Source of the DNA: Balanoglossus misakiensis
Lineage: Eukaryota; Hemichordata
Direction: 5' to 3'
Length of the DNA: 64,000 nt
Assembly (NCBI GenBank): GCA_040954595.2
Contig: CM082588.2
Span: 12,462,001-12,526,000, forward strand
Positions 31,600 to 44,933 of the stretch are shown here, piece after piece. The translations under genes were made by a program, and so were the position numbers. The notes under the pieces are model-generated. The model was not told the origin of the DNA. It did no database searches and worked only from the letters and a program-made list of their open reading frames with translations. Every line of letters begins with the position of its first letter. Position 1 is the stretch's first letter.

Positions 31600-32074
31600 A
31601 GTTAGTTGTAAAGTTATTACTGAGCTTGAATTTCACTAGCGACTAAAACTAAACAAAAACAAATCAAAGTATCACAAGCTTTATTTTGGTTTGATGTAGG
31701 ATGTAATATGCTTATAGCACACTGCCAAATTAATGTCAACCAATAAGACCGGTAGGATATGATCGAAAACCACACGTATTAATGTGTAAAAGGCCGAACT
31801 TCCCAATAAATTTGGGTAGCCGACTACAGAGTCGAAACGATGCATGAACTGAAGTATCAAGACACATGGACTATTATTGATTGTTTCAGCAATTTGACTT
31901 AAGTTTATAATTTCCTATGGCAGTTTTTGCCGACAAGAATCAATGCCTGACCAAACAAAATGGACATTTTCACATGATCGTTACTGAGGTCACAAGTTAG
32001 CCAAGCCCTCATACACGCGCTATTCGGACGTATCGGTGATCTGTTTATGTGTTTAGCTAAGGTGGTAAACTGTT

Positions 32075-32896
32075 CATCAATCAATCAATCAATCAAAATG
32101 ACTTATAGAGCACCAAACTCCACTGCAATAGTGTTCAATAGCGCTTTACAATGTAAAGTTATGTTAATAGGCTCTGTTAAACAGATAAGTCTTGATGTGT
32201 TTCTTGAAACTGTCAAGGCTAGGTGACTGGCATACTTCTATTGGGACACTCTTCCAAATGAGTGGGGCGATATACGGTACATGAAGTAGAAATTTGTCAT
32301 TTGAACGAAGAAGTCTTGTTGAAGTTTTCAGATGGATTAAGTCAGAGATGTAAGCTGGTGCTGTGTTGTTTAATGCCTTATATGTCATAAGCAAGATCTT
32401 GTATTGGATTCTATAGTGTACAGGCAACCAATGTAAATCCATGAGAACACGAGTAATATGATCCGTTTTACGGGTATGAGAAACGATCCTGGCTGCAGAA
32501 TTCAGGGCATGCTGTAGCATGCATGATGATGGTAAACCACAGAGTAGTGCATTACAGTAGTCCAGTTTTGATGTGATTAGAGCATGAACCAGCATCTGGC
32601 AAACTTCCTTAGTGAGGTAACGGCGAATGTGGCTGATTTGACGCAGATGGAAGAAAATTGACTTGCAAATTGCATTAATGTGCTTATTGAAAGTGTAATT
32701 GTCGTCGAATGTCACACCTATATTCCATGCAGAATTCACAATTTGAACACAACATGATCCAATGCTCATGTGCTTTATGGTACGAGGCGAGCGGTTGAAC
32801 TGAGACCTTATCAGGAGTACCTCGGTTTTGCCACCATTGAGTTGAAGTTTATTATGTGTCATCCAGGTTTTTATTTCGTGAACTGCCCTTTCCAGT
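32075..32896 (-). mobile_element. CR1/L2-type LINE fragment, unit B
   Basis: Coding 32164-32896 with a 39-bp in-frame deletion near 32277, which removes the segment before the APLIW motif. The (ATCA)n tail is at 32075-32095. Otherwise it is the same insertion as in A. Confidence 0.8.
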
Positions 32897-33306
32897 TAAA
32901 TATCGCAACTAGCCATAATGTTTGACTGGGGGGAGCACCTATACTAATGCGAGAACCAGGGATTGAAAGTTGCACCTGTGTTTTGATCCCTTAGTTACCC
33001 TTATAAGTACATTTGTAGTTTAATAACCATAGTTCTATTGCAAACCATTCTTTCCGTAGTTTCTTGTTTCAAATATTGTAATCTGAATTTATTTTGGTGT
33101 TTAACAGGTGTGATTATCTGTATTGGCGGCCATTTTGAAAAATATTGGTTGCCATGGAAACTCTTCAACAGATATTTAGTGACTCGCTATCTGAATTTGT
33201 TCAGTACACATTAACACACATCTGAGCCAAGTTTGGTGCTTTTATCACAAAATACACAATCGATATGAAAATTTGGGTTTTGGTGCTCCACTACATAAGT
33301 AACATT

Positions 33307-33724
33307 AAGGATGTACGTTCAGTAAAATTGAAAGTATTGTCATTTTTTTTTAATTGTGGATTTTTTTATTCTCCTTTGTATGTATAATGAAAATCCGTAA
33401 TAAAATATAGGGGTCACCGGGCTTGTTTTTGAAATACAGAGCCATGAATTTGGTCGATAATAGAAGAAATTTGCTGACTCAGCATTTTTCACCAATGGTT
33501 TGTCTATGGGCAAAATTCTTAACGCAATTTATCTCAAAAAAGAGCGCGGTGACCCCTATATTTTATTTGACCAATGAATTTATATTTGCTGGACTGAGCT
33601 ATGTGTAAAATTTCGTGAAAATGACAATAGTAGAAGTTTGTTTTCTCGCGATTATCAATGTAATCCTATGGGAAAAAGACCGGGCGCGCAGTGTTTCTAG
33701 TTTATGTTCTGCGCATACATCCTT
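33307..33724. mobile_element. Foldback MITE with AAGGATGTACG ends, unit B
   Basis: Same site and structure as in A; the right end has one change (GCATACATCCTT). Confidence 0.6.
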
Positions 33725-33788
33725 GATGAAGTTTGCTGGCTAGAGGGCTCCTAAACCTCCCTAATATTTGACGTCTTCACTCCTACAG

Positions 33789-34021
33789 GACTGCGCAGCT
33801 GGAAGTTATAGTTCAGCATGTTCTGAAGCATGCACGCTGTGTCCAAGGGTTTCATGTGTGGAACAGCCAGCCTCTCATCACCAACACAATGTGGACAGGG
33901 ATATTTTGCCAACAATGGAAGTATAGACTGTACGCCTTGTCCTGCCCCGGGTATAAGTGCCAATATGATGGTATGTCGGAGCCAGAGGTGTGTGAAGATG
34001 GATGCTACACTAATATAGAGG
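33789..34021 (+). pseudogene. Exon G1, frameshifted, unit B
   Basis: Same three-frame reading as in A, with replacements such as CEDGCY for CEDGYY. Confidence 0.68.
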
Positions 34022-34453
34022 GTGAGTCAGCACTTAAAGTTTGGGCATTACTGTGTAATCTTTCACTTAAGGTGGACGATCATCTTATGTGCATGTGCGT
34101 AATTCTGTGCGTACAAACATTACGTCCAGTCCAAATATTCTGCCAATTTTACATCCAATGCATTCAAATAGTGGACGGCTTCGCTTTAATCCAGTTTTCA
34201 TGTGCATCTATCCACCCACCTTTATTTCCAACATCAAACATTAGGTCAGGTAATTAACTAACTGAATAATAGGATGGGAACATTTTCCATTTCTGTATTT
34301 AAAATGTACTGATATAATATATGAATGAAAAAATGACAATTTTTCCAAATTTGAATAGACCTCTATTTATGAAAATAATTAAAATTTGCGCCAAATTTTT
34401 ACAGTGGTATTTAAAGGTTAACTTGGTGTGTTAATTCTTTGTTTGATTTACAG
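34022..34453. other. G1-G3 intron with deletion of G2, unit B
   Basis: GTGCATC/TATCCACCC near 34208 joins sequence that in A is at about 14637 and 15060, removing about 420 bp including G2. Only two or three bases are shared at the joint. Confidence 0.8.
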
Positions 34454-34587
34454 ATCAGCCGGTGCTGAACAGTGTACTATTTGTGAGCAAGGGTACGCCT
34501 GCACAGATCCCAGTGCATCGCAATTCAAGTGTACCAAGGGTTACGTGTCATTGGCTAGTGCAACAAACTGTACCAGATGTACAAATG
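34454..34587 (+). pseudogene. Exon G3, start out of phase, unit B
   Basis: It reads SAGAEQCTICEQGYACTDPS and on without a stop, but one base off the phase-1 junction as in A. Confidence 0.62.
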
Positions 34588-34694
34588 GTAAGATTGTGGT
34601 ACTTGTTCAGTTTGCTGTGTGATGAAACTGAGGGGTATGTCTGTATGCATGTATGTGTTTACAACAGATTTTCAAGTCAGTGCGACTGGGGTTA

Positions 34695-34727
<33 letters not shown>

Positions 34728-34974
34728 GTTTACAACAGATTATCAACTCAGTGCGAGATCTTGCGAGACCCGGTTAGCCATGTGAGATCTCGCAGAGTCT
34801 TATGATATTCAGAAAATGGTTGATTAGAAATGACGTTTAATGTCCTCCAAAGAATTTTCTACATGCCTGTATACTTGTCTCAGAATTATGAAGTGAATCA
34901 TCTCAAGTAATTTGTTATTTTAAATGACACTGTATCACAAATACTTCACTAAAAACCTCATTTTCTTTGATCAG

Positions 34975-35172
34975 ATGAAATAAGTGAGGAGCCTGCACGC
35001 ACATCCCATCTTCTGTGCCCTGCTGGACAATCGTGTTCAGATCCAATGTAAGATCCGCTTGACTGTGGCAATGGTGAATATGCTATGGAAGGCGACGGCA
35101 CATGCACGCCTTGTCCAGCAGGATCCAAGTGTCCAACCATGTCACCCGTAGTGGATTGTTCAACAGTTACTG
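34975..35172 (+). pseudogene. Exon G4, in-frame TAA, unit B
   Basis: The stop is at 35049-35051. I saw no difference from A within the exon. Confidence 0.72.
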
Positions 35173-35397
35173 GTAAGTTGGGCTGCAAATCACTCTTGTG
35201 ACTTCCCTGTGTTATAGCATGACATACACAGAAAATTAAACTGTTATGCTCATTGGAGTTGATATTGTGATGCACTTTGAAAAACACAATGATTCCACTG
35301 AAGAGGTATTGTACAGTAACACCTGTGATTACGGACATCTCTCTAATAAGGGATCGTTGGACCAAACCAATCGTTCTTTGAATTTTTTCTGTGATAG

Positions 35398-35494
35398 GTT
35401 CATACTCGCTAGGTTCGGCCACGTCCTTCTGGTTATGAATGCACAACTACAAGTGTCACACAGTGTGCTACAGGGCAGTAAAGTGTTGAAGGAG
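35398..35494 (+). pseudogene. Exon G5, frameshift and stop, unit B
   Basis: As in A; one substitution (GTGTGCTAC for GTGCGCTAC). Confidence 0.62.
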
Positions 35495-35609
35495 GTAAGT
35501 CTTGAAATCTCTTTTCTTCTGGTCTCGATTTGAACATGGTTCCACAAGTTGTTTACATCACTTGTAGTTTTACATATTTTTTGAGTTCAACAGCTATGCT
35601 ATACATGGT

Positions 35610-36575
35610 GTCCTGAGAAGTCGACCAGTATGAGAAGTCGGTATCGGCCAGTACGAGAAGTCGGCCTTTGGGAGAGAACCCTGGTACTTTGTGTTATATA
35701 TAACTGTTTCACTACGAAATGTTTCCTTGATGTACAGGAGCTGAGATATTTGTACAAATAGCCGATGAATTTTAAAACTGTCTGTTCACTTTGCATGTAC
35801 GTCACCGGGGTACGTCAACATCAGTCACCTGCACTTCTTGCGCTGCGCCAGTAGTCAGTTCCTCCTCACGTTTGTTTGTTTGGTGTTGTCTCAAAGTATG
35901 CATATACACATACATCTTCTATGTATTTTAGTAGGCTTTGAAACAACTCCCTGTAAAGGGACAAAGTCTCTCTCTCGCTGCCCTTTTTCCATTAATAATA
36001 TTTGATACAAGACACCATTTATGTATTCTAAATGTGGATATATAGTGAATCAACGTTCAACCACACACAACTTCAATCCAACTTGTAGACACGAGAGTGA
36101 AAAACTTGCCAAAATGAATAATCGGTGTTTACCATTTATTCATTTTGGCGGGATTTTTACACTCATATCCTACAAACGGGATGGAATTTGTCTGTAGTTG
36201 AATGTGGATTCTCAATATATCCACATGAATAATGTGAACGGTGTCTTGTATCAAACATAATTAATGGAAAAAGGTTCGCGAGAGAGAGACTTTGTCCCTT
36301 TAATCAGAAATGTCACAGGAATTTGGCGAATTTGGCGGATACGGCGGATACGGGGCTGGGGAAACGGTACGGATGCAAGACGCCATTATTTGAAATGACG
36401 CCATTGTGTTGTCAAGAATTTGGGAAATCCGTCCAAATGAAAATATTTAGTGCAATTATATTTTATTAAGTGTTGTTATAAGTAATCTGGGTCATCACTG
36501 CACTATTCGGGTACAAGTTCAACAACTGGCCGACTTCTCGTACTGGCCGACTTCTAATCTGGCCGACTTCTCATG
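35610..36575. mobile_element. AAGTCGG foldback element with nested MITE, unit C
   Basis: As in B, but the right block (36526-36573) has lost one GGCCGACTTCTC monomer with its TACGCGCG spacer. Confidence 0.55.
35956..36300. mobile_element. Nested MITE, unit C
   Basis: A 345-bp version of the 350-bp MITE, TA on both sides, same insertion site as in B and D. Confidence 0.75.
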
Positions 36576-36758
36576 TATTCCTATACATTAGTGAAAATTG
36601 GGGAAACTGGTGTTTTTCAGACAACTTATGAAGTCCCTTTCGCAATATTAACTCTAAAACAGCGGGTGATATTCCTTTTAAAATTTAACCAAATAAGCAT
36701 ACTTGAACTCTGTCATATCGGCAAAACACTCACTACACAATCTGCTGTTATTCTACAG

Positions 36759-36975
36759 ACATGACATGTGCTGATTGCGGCGTAGGTAACTACTGTCCAG
36801 ATGGGTCAGACAGCCCCATTCCTTGTCCATCAAGTTATTATGCTGACACAGCCACAGAAGTATCCTGTACCCCTTGCGATCCAGGCTGTCAGTGTGCAGC
36901 AACATCACCCACTTGCCTGCACATCAAGAACCTACTCTCTGGGACCATCAACAACATGTACTCCCCTTCTACCAG
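36759..36975 (+). pseudogene. Exon G0, frameshifted, unit C
   Basis: Same sequence plan and extra base as B. Confidence 0.7.
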
Positions 36976-37795
36976 GTTTGTAGTCGTCTTAGTCGTAAAA
37001 ACATATTTAAGGTGTTGCGCACCTCGAAATAAAGGGTCGTCTGATCATGTTTAAATTAATACTGATGATACTATGACTTCTAAACATTTAATCTATGGAA
37101 TAAAAATTGGGGGTCAACCATCTAGAGTTTTGAAAAAGCGCCCTTTATCTAGCACCTCTTTCAGATTTTGCCAGGCTCGTAGATTTTTGTAAAATGGCCT
37201 CAAAAATAAGAATTTAGGGAGGTTTGTCATATTTTTTCACCATTGTAGAATCTAAATGTTCTGAATTATTTTATTTTTAGCAATTTTGAGATTGATTCAT
37301 GTTCAGTATGATAATCGCATGTCAATACAACTGTTACATTAAAGGAAAAGTTCAAATCCGCCTAAAACCACATTGCATTGGTACCTAGTTAAGTTGTCCT
37401 CACTTCTGACGCAAAATTTTGATGTGCAATGCACGTGTCTGTGAAATTGACGAATAAAAAAATTGTATACCAGTGCAAAATTAAAAACTCCCTGTGCAGC
37501 TATCTTGGCAACTGCATGCTGGGAAAAGTACTCGGATGATGACGAAAAAGTTTCGGGGTTCCGTGTAGTGCTACCCCAGAATACAATGTTGGGTGCAGAC
37601 TACAACTATGGAAAAGAGATGCAGAATGTCATGTGATATAGTAGTGAAAACAAATACACGTTGGTTCACGTCTTTCAGCTCTCAGCAATCAGGGTGCATT
37701 GAAAGGCCTTGATTGGTGTGATATTCACAATTGATTATTATAAATACTTACAGTTGTATACTGTTTTATTTTGTAAATATTGTGTACATTTGCAG

Positions 37796-37925
37796 CAATG
37801 AATCCGTGCGAACACAAACCTTAACCCATGCCGGAATGCTGGTACTTGCCAAGCAATCCAGGGATCTTGTACAGGCGTCACATGTCAATGTGCTGGCTGC
37901 TACATGGGCTTCACATGTGAAACAC
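37796..37925 (+). pseudogene. EGF-like exon E1, stop but intact donor, unit C
   Basis: TAA at 37822-37824 and 130-bp length as in B, but the donor CAC/GTGAGT is intact, the reverse of unit D. CYMGFTC replaces CYLGFTC. Confidence 0.72.
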
Positions 37926-38001
37926 GTGAGTACAGTACTTTGTCATTTATTAAAAAATCTAAGTGCTGAGGTACATTGTAGTAATAATAGCAGGTGTAGT
38001 C

Positions 38002-38034
38002 ATTATCATCATCATCATCATCATCATCATCATC
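38002..38034. repeat. (CAT)n microsatellite, unit C
   Basis: An uninterrupted ATCATCATC run, expanded compared with B and D. Confidence 0.8.
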
Positions 38035-38167
38035 TTTAAGTCAGTCATATGATCGGTAATAAAAACAGTAAAATCACCAGTATAAAAACATAACAGAGAA
38101 ATAATGAACGTGTACTGGTGTTACCATAGGTAAGTGTTGTATAAAATTTTGAATTCCTGTCTTCCAG

Positions 38168-38290
38168 TTCCTAATCCATGCTTCACTAGTCCTTGTCTCA
38201 ATGGAGATACCTGCCAACAACAGGCAAATTCTTGTACTGCCACCATTGGCATGTGCACAGAGTGTTACTAGGGAACCAGGTGTGAGACAA
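38168..38290 (+). pseudogene. EGF-like exon E2, in-frame TAG, unit C
   Basis: TAG at 38269-38271. LNGDTC replaces LNGGTC. Confidence 0.72.
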
Positions 38291-38385
38291 GTAAGTTTGA
38301 ATCTATAGCAGTTAATAATGATAATTATCATTTTTTTTTATTATGATTTAAACTTCACTGATGTTGTACAAACACAAAAATAGAA

Positions 38386-38866
38386 ATAATAATAATAATA
38401 ATAATAATAATAATTTATTTGTATAGCGTCAGTATCCACAAAAAATGTGATCAATGATGCTTAAAGCAAAAGTACAATACAACAAATGGCTAAAAAACAG
38501 ATTTAAAAAGTAAAGTTTTAACATTTGATTTAAAAACAGATAAGTCTGGTGCCTGGCGAATGGTGAGTGGAAGATTATTCCAAAGAATTGGAGCAGCAAC
38601 AGTAAAAGCACGATCACCATAACTCTTGGTGCGTGATCGAACAGGGCAGAGTTTGAACTGATCAGCTGACCTTAAATTGCGACACGGAACATATAGATTA
38701 GTCATGCTAGAAAGATAGATTGGACCAAGTTTATGAATGGATTTAAAAATGAGAACTAACATCTTAAAAACAATACGCTCTGTAACAGGTAGCCAGTGCA
38801 ACTGATACAAAATTGGAGTGATGTGACAGGTGATTTTTGAACGAGTAACAATTAGAAAATGGACAG
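38386..38866 (-). mobile_element. Second CR1/L2-type LINE fragment, unit C
   Basis: As at 19252-19733. An A-run is one base longer near 38493, which shortens the terminal frame. (AAT)n tail. Confidence 0.78.
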
Positions 38867-39083
38867 CAGCTTAGCTCTATTCCGTTTCCAAAGTGTTTGT
38901 TCTTTTAAACTACCTGTGCATTTTTTTTATTTATTCTGATTATGCTAATATGCTAATTTGTCGGTTTGTCACATCACAATTTTTGTAGGAAACTCACCCC
39001 TGGGAATTTTTTTCAGCCACTTACATACATTCATAATCACATGACATTGATGATCATGGAAAATTTGACCCTTTTCCTTGTAG

Positions 39084-39206
39084 GACTCAACCAGTGTCCA
39101 CCAAATCCGTGCCAGAATGGTGGCTTCTGTCAACCGGCTCGAAATTCCTGCTTTGATCTCACCTGCATATGTACTGGTTGCTACAAAGGTGATAGGTGTG
39201 AGATAT
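39084..39206 (+). CDS. EGF-like exon E3, unit C (open)
   Basis: No difference from unit B seen in the exon; eight cysteines. Confidence 0.8.
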
Positions 39207-39760
39207 GTAAGTATACAGCGCAGTCTCTTTTACCTTTTGTCTCTGATGCATTCAAATACTGCATGTTTCCTGAGCATAGGTGTAGCCATCACCACAGCAG
39301 AGCTTGGAGAGTTCTTGACATCGAATGCAAGATTACACTCTTCCCAATCAAAATCACTTTTGTAGCGCATAATGTCTTGATTGTCTTAGTTCAAGAAACA
39401 TTATGCGCGACTGGCCAATTTTACTGCCTTTTGTCAACGCACATCCACTATGGAAATTCTCACTCCAGGCCAGATAGTGTAAATTTGCATATGAGTCTAC
39501 AGGTATGCTTGAAGTCAAGTCAAGCATTTGCAAGGAACCCTCCTCCAGTACACAGGTCTTTGAATTCATGAAGGGAAGCCCTTGCCTCACAGTCACTGCC
39601 ACATGATCTATGGAGGTGTGAACAACTTGATACCAGCCTAATATAAGCTGTAGGCACAATCACTCCACACACCCTTGCCATAATTCTGCAAGGTTTTTGC
39701 CATATCTGTACTGTAGAATGAGTAGCAAGGAATAAAATGGCGTCCTTTCTTAATTTCCAG

Positions 39761-39877
39761 TGCAAAACCCCTGTGATCCCAACCCATGTATGAATGGTGG
39801 ATTTTGCCAGCAAACATCGTGCAATTTCTATTCATGCCAGTGTGTGAACTCTTACACAGGTGACATCTGTCAAACCA
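39761..39877 (+). CDS. EGF-like exon E4, unit C (open; the only intact frame)
   Basis: It reads QNPCDPNPCMNGGFCQQTSC, then FYSCQCVNSYTGDIC. Six canonical cysteines plus the first extra one; the second extra position is serine, as in E11 of A. Splicing is doubtful: the expected donor position reads CCATAGACC with no GT, and the frame runs on to a stop at 39943-39945. The start is set by the TTTCCAG acceptor. Confidence 0.65.
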
Positions 39878-41119
39878 TAGACCCTAGAGAAAGAAGGACG
39901 AGCAACTGCGGCAAAGATCAAAGGGTTTGGGGATTATCTGTATGATGATGTTCTTTTGCATATAATTAACACCCAGGACAGTTGGACAATGACTTCCTTA
40001 CTTCGGCATGTGTCGACCCCACCAGTGATGCGAAAACTTGCCACCAAACTGGCACTCCTGCATTTCAGCAGCCACTGCGTTTTTTTCTAAAATTCTAAAG
40101 GTATTACGATGTCTGTGCTAATTATTATGGTTTGGTGTTCGTCTGTCGGTTGAACGGTCATTTCTAGTGCCACAAGCTTCATTTAAAAATTGTAAACAAA
40201 TCATCCATGTTTTTTGCATGTCCGACTGGGCACTCATATTTCTTGGTAACGCTGACACTTTTCGTAATAATTTTATGTTTGTGTGAAGCATTGAATTAAA
40301 AAGTGTGGTTTAGGGGCATTTTATTTCGCAGTGCGTGAACAATAAAACAGATTTCACGAAAACAATTTGTAAACAAACTGGGTGGATTTTCATGTGTGCG
40401 CTATGGCCGCCAGGCAACCCTCGGTACGGTTAGCTCACAGCCTTGTGAAATACCCGGACTGTTAGACAAAAGATGCTTGTTTTGGACGCTGTCAGACTCA
40501 GAGGTGCCAAATTCCTGTTTAACTTGTCCAGATGTGTTCCATAAATGATCGCTGCGTTCAACCACGTTGCACTTTTCTCGTCTTCTGCGAGATGTTCTAA
40601 GGTGTTTGTGATAACTTCACGCAAAACGCGAGACTTTGCGTTAGTTTATACACAGTTTATTTGCAAATTGGATTATTGGGATTTACCTGGAAATAATGTA
40701 TGCAAAAGAACATCATTTCAAGAAAAAACTGGAGTTGCGCGTCCTTCTTTCTCTAGGGTCCATGGTCAAACAAGTGAGTATATACTTTCAAGACACCCTG
40801 CAAACAAACAAGCAATCTTCATTCCGTAGATCTTTAAGCATATTTATGCATTGTAAATTTTGATGTGAAACTTCAAATTTTATTGGTCTTGTTGCCAAAC
40901 TTCTGAAGAAATGAGGATATTGTTTTGAAGGGTATTTTATCAGTAGATAACAAATACCATGGCTCTCCATGCAAATACCCACATGGTAAATTAAAACTGT
41001 TGCAGGTGTATTTGAAATCCACATATGGATTACATGTGGGATAATATTGGGTGCTGGCAGTTTCAGTAAATGAACTGCTCTATTGCTGAGATAACAATAG
41101 GTTGCACTTTTTATTGCAG

Positions 41120-41242
41120 TCCAAGATCCATGCCAGCGAAACAGCTGTCTCATCGGGGCTGTATGTAATGCAGTGGTCAACTCCTGCACGGCATATACCT
41201 GTGCCTGTACTGGTTGCTATGAGGGTAACCGTTGTGAAATAT
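41120..41242 (+). CDS. EGF-like exon E5, unit C (open)
   Basis: Two private replacements, SCLIGAVC for SCLNGAVC and AVVNSC for AVANSC. Eight cysteines kept. Confidence 0.78.
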
Positions 41243-42078
41243 GTAAGTTTCTGACGTACCGTAAATGACAATCTTTTGGGCACTTTCTCTTCATAGCAAT
41301 TGAATTGTGTGGTAACTTCTCATTTCTAAAATTTCCCCAAGAGAAAAGAAAGGAAAAGAAAACAGAAATTTCATTTGTATGTCCGTGCAATTTAGGATAG
41401 GCACGAACTTGTGAGGAAGTGTACGAAGCTGGATGTTTTCATCACTCAAATATACAAGAGTTGCCTCTTGAAGACTAGTGTCTGTAGAGATAATTGTGCA
41501 TGTGAGGTAATCTCTCCTAAGGTGGTGCACACATCTGAGTATTAAGTAAAAGAGACATCCTTAATTATCCTTACTATTTGGCTTGAAAAATCAATCTTAC
41601 TAGGTGTTCTGATTAGAGAGGTGTCCATGAGGTGACTACACCTGTTACTGCCAGTAGTGTTGGACTGGGGCCATCTGTGCCGTAGGTGTGTCGAATTACT
41701 GTTTTATGACACAGCGTGGTATATAAACCCTCATTTTTGGTATTCTCAATGTGATAGATGGACCCATACACCAATAAATGGGGTGGAAGCATTACTAAGT
41801 TTCATCCTTTCAAAATTTGCTGATGTAGGGTCAAAATTGAGTGTGAGGTGCACGTTAAAAAGGAAAGCCTTCTGTATCATGTTGATGGCACATTTTTTAA
41901 TTTTTCAAGATTCTTACAGAAAAATCCTAGCAATAGCATCATTATGTTTTTTTAAATGTACAGGTTTGAAACAAGGAATGAAGACATTGCTCACATATTT
42001 AAACGAAATGAACATCACAAGTACATGTACAAGTTTTTGACAAGCAGGTAATTGATACTTTCATTTTTGTTTTGGCAG

Positions 42079-42198
42079 CCATTGATCAGTTATACTCTAT
42101 GCCTTGTCAAAATGGTGGCACATGCGTTGCGCGAGATGGCTGTTTCCTGTTTGACTGTATGTGTACCGAATGCTTCACTGGTGCCACATGTACAATGC
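42079..42198 (+). CDS. EGF-like exon E6, unit C (open, lacks C1)
   Basis: Same protein as B with two silent changes (GCG, GAT) that it shares with D. Confidence 0.75.
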
Positions 42199-42493
42199 GT
42201 AAGTACAAACCAATATTATTTTATTCAATGCAAAACACTTGTTATGTATTATATAATATAAGTACGGTACACATATTAAAGCCCTGGTAACTCAAACTTT
42301 GGGCTAGCTTAATGTTATCACTATTTTTGTTTTCGGTTGCAACTGTGGTTTCTTGTCACACTCTAAAGGATTTGACAGCATTTGGTTTTTCAAAACAGCC
42401 CTTTGGTTGTTGTCAGGTATACATGTACATGACTGTGGAGTGTAGTTTGTAGATTCTGTAATTTTGACAATGTCTTGACTGCACATCCCACAG

Positions 42494-42616
42494 CTGTCAA
42501 CCAGTGTCAACCCATCCAGTGTCGGAATGGTGGAAACTGTGTGCTGACGCCCAATTGGTGTACTGAATTTACATGCTCCTGTACAAGCTGTTACTCCGGC
42601 GATTTATGTCAGACAT
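42494..42616 (+). CDS. EGF-like exon E7, unit C (open)
   Basis: Same protein as A, one silent change (TTT). Confidence 0.8.
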
Positions 42617-42994
42617 GTGAGTGATTTTAAATTTCAGATGAAGAGGAACATAATAACATAACACATAATCGGCTTGGTTTCTTCCAACCTGTATCAAACA
42701 GTGAATAACGACACAATTTGGGGGAAATTTATTAAGAATGTGTGTGCCATAAAAAGGGATTGTGTTTTTGACCAAACAATAACCTGCACCGTATGGTACA
42801 CTAAGACACTATTACACCTGTGTCAAAATTTCATTACGTTTCTTTTGTTGAACATGGAAGAAATTTGTCACAGTGATGTTCTGTTGACCAACTGAGATTT
42901 TTACCACTCAACCCTGACTCCACAAATTTGTTTAAAGTATATGTAGTAAATATTAACTGTACACAATTTATATCACTTTCTCTTCTGTGCACAG

Positions 42995-43111
42995 ATTTGA
43001 ATCCGTGTCAGCCCAACCCTTGTCTAAACAGTGGATTCTGCCAGCAAGTGTCCTGCACCGAGTTCAGATGCCAGAGTCCGCGCTGTTTCATCGGAACCAC
43101 GTGCGCTGAAC
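42995..43111 (+). CDS. EGF-like exon E8, unit C (open, C5 replaced)
   Basis: Same protein as B. Confidence 0.72.
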
Positions 43112-43543
43112 GTAAGCAAACCAGTGTCAGATTTCCCGCACAAAGTAGAAATCGCTGGGCTTTGTCATTGATATTGTCTCAATAAAGTTGCCTGTGATTG
43201 TGCAGCTAACCAAGAGACTTATATGCACTACCGTAGCCATGATGAATATTTTCATTGACTCAAATGCTCATCAGTGTAGATGTTGCTATTTTTCCAACCG
43301 TAAATTGAAACATCAGAAAGTTATGACATCAACTACCCCCACCCCCAACTAGTAAATATTATAAGATGCTGTAATTATGATAAAGATGGTAGCACCAAGC
43401 TTGGATCAAGTGGTCTTCATTATCCGTCACACATGAACATGATCACATGGATGTGCAATCTTCTGACAGTCTGCTACAGATTTCACTTCCCACTCAAGTG
43501 TGTAAGACCCTAATGTGATACTTTTCATTTCTCTCACCCTTAG

Positions 43544-43666
43544 CGATCAACCAGTGTCTTCTAAACCCATGTCTGAATAACGGAGTGTATCAGCCACTTC
43601 AAGGCTCCTGCTCAATCTACACCTGCAACTGTCCAACCTGCTACACTGGGCAAACATGTGTTACAT
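43544..43666 (+). CDS. EGF-like exon E9, unit C (open, C3 replaced)
   Basis: Same protein as A (INQCLLNPC), with the silent GTG of B and D. Confidence 0.72.
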
Positions 43667-43681
43667 GTAAGTCACAAGTTT

Positions 43682-44525
43682 TTAGGTCCCATTGGTATGT
43701 ACCATGGGACCTTATGGGATTGGTTACGTCTGTATGTATGGATGGATGGATGGATGTCTGTATGTCCGTCCACATCAAAAATTTGAAAACCGCAGCGCGT
43801 ATGACCTCGATATTTGGTGTGTAGATGCAGGCAGGGCTGTAGATGGGAGTTTGTTCAAATGAAGATGTCATTGCCAAAAATATGCAAATTAGCTGGGAAA
43901 ATGTGAAATTGGTCAAAACTCAAAAACTGGACAACCACTGGTCATATTGATTTGAAAATTGGTATGCATGTACCTTATATCAACCTCATACAATCCTGTA
44001 TGTTTTGAGCTAATATTATCGATTTCCTTTTTTTTATGCATTTTTTTGTATTTTTCCATGTTATTGGTAAAAAGTCTTTGAAATTTAGTATGAAGCTTCC
44101 TAATGGTTGTCTAAGTAACCATAGTTTTGTTCAAATTGTTGCAAAATTTGCATATCTATAATGTTGAGCAATATTTGCCATTTTTGGTCAAAAAATGTTT
44201 TTCTTTTAAACCTCATGCCAGATTGCTTTGCAATTTGGTAGGCATGTTCGTAGGGGTAATATGTTGTAAAAAATGTGATATTTGCATAAATGTGTTATCG
44301 GGGAAACTTTTGCAATTTTTGTCAAAAATTGTTTTCTCTGAAACAGCTTGTCCTATTGCATTGAACTTAGGCAGCATGTTCCTTGTAGTGATTGAAGTAA
44401 GATATTGTACAATTTTGGTGATATTTGCATATTTGGTTTTTGCCACTTTTGAACAAATATTTTCTGTGAAACTGCTTGTTGGATTGCTTTGAAATTAGAT
44501 TTTTCTCTGATTGCTTTGAAATTTA
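43682..44525. repeat. Interspersed (GGAT)n and degenerate 140-bp repeat, unit C
   Basis: A shorter microsatellite than B. A small deletion removes CCTAAATAA-like bases near 44258. Confidence 0.55.
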
Positions 44526-44933
44526 GGATATAATTTCATAACACATACCTGTATATGTGCAACTTTTATTCAATTCTGAGATCACAAAGATTAAATATTT
44601 AGCGAGTTTTTTTTGTAAGTTTCTTTGTTTTTGGTTAGCAAATCTTCTCCTAAACAAATTGTCCAGTTGTTTCTAAAGTTACTATTTACAAGGAGTTGTT
44701 ACCTCGAACAAAGACATGTTTACATAACTTAAATAGGCCAGCTGTTACAGAGACCACCAGCTATCAAATTTTAATTCCCAGTGACAGGTCAGTGTGTGTC
44801 TGTTCCAGGGCTGACTGAAAGAAGTTGCTTCGCATATGTGTTTGTACAGACAATTTTTGGTCATTTTTTTTTCTAGCACCACTTGTAAGACTGCCATGAC
44901 ACATGACAGTTTATTGGGCATGTTCCTTGTTAA

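Larger units (their letters stand above)
16421..35561 (+). repeat. Tandem cassette unit B (19.1 kb)
   Basis: A copy with G0, E1-E11, candidate T, G1, G3, G4 and G5. G2 has been deleted. The sequence is nearly identical to C and D apart from scattered substitutions and private indels: a 17-19-bp loss near 18158, loss of G2 near 34208, and 39 bp lost inside the LINE. Confidence 0.9.
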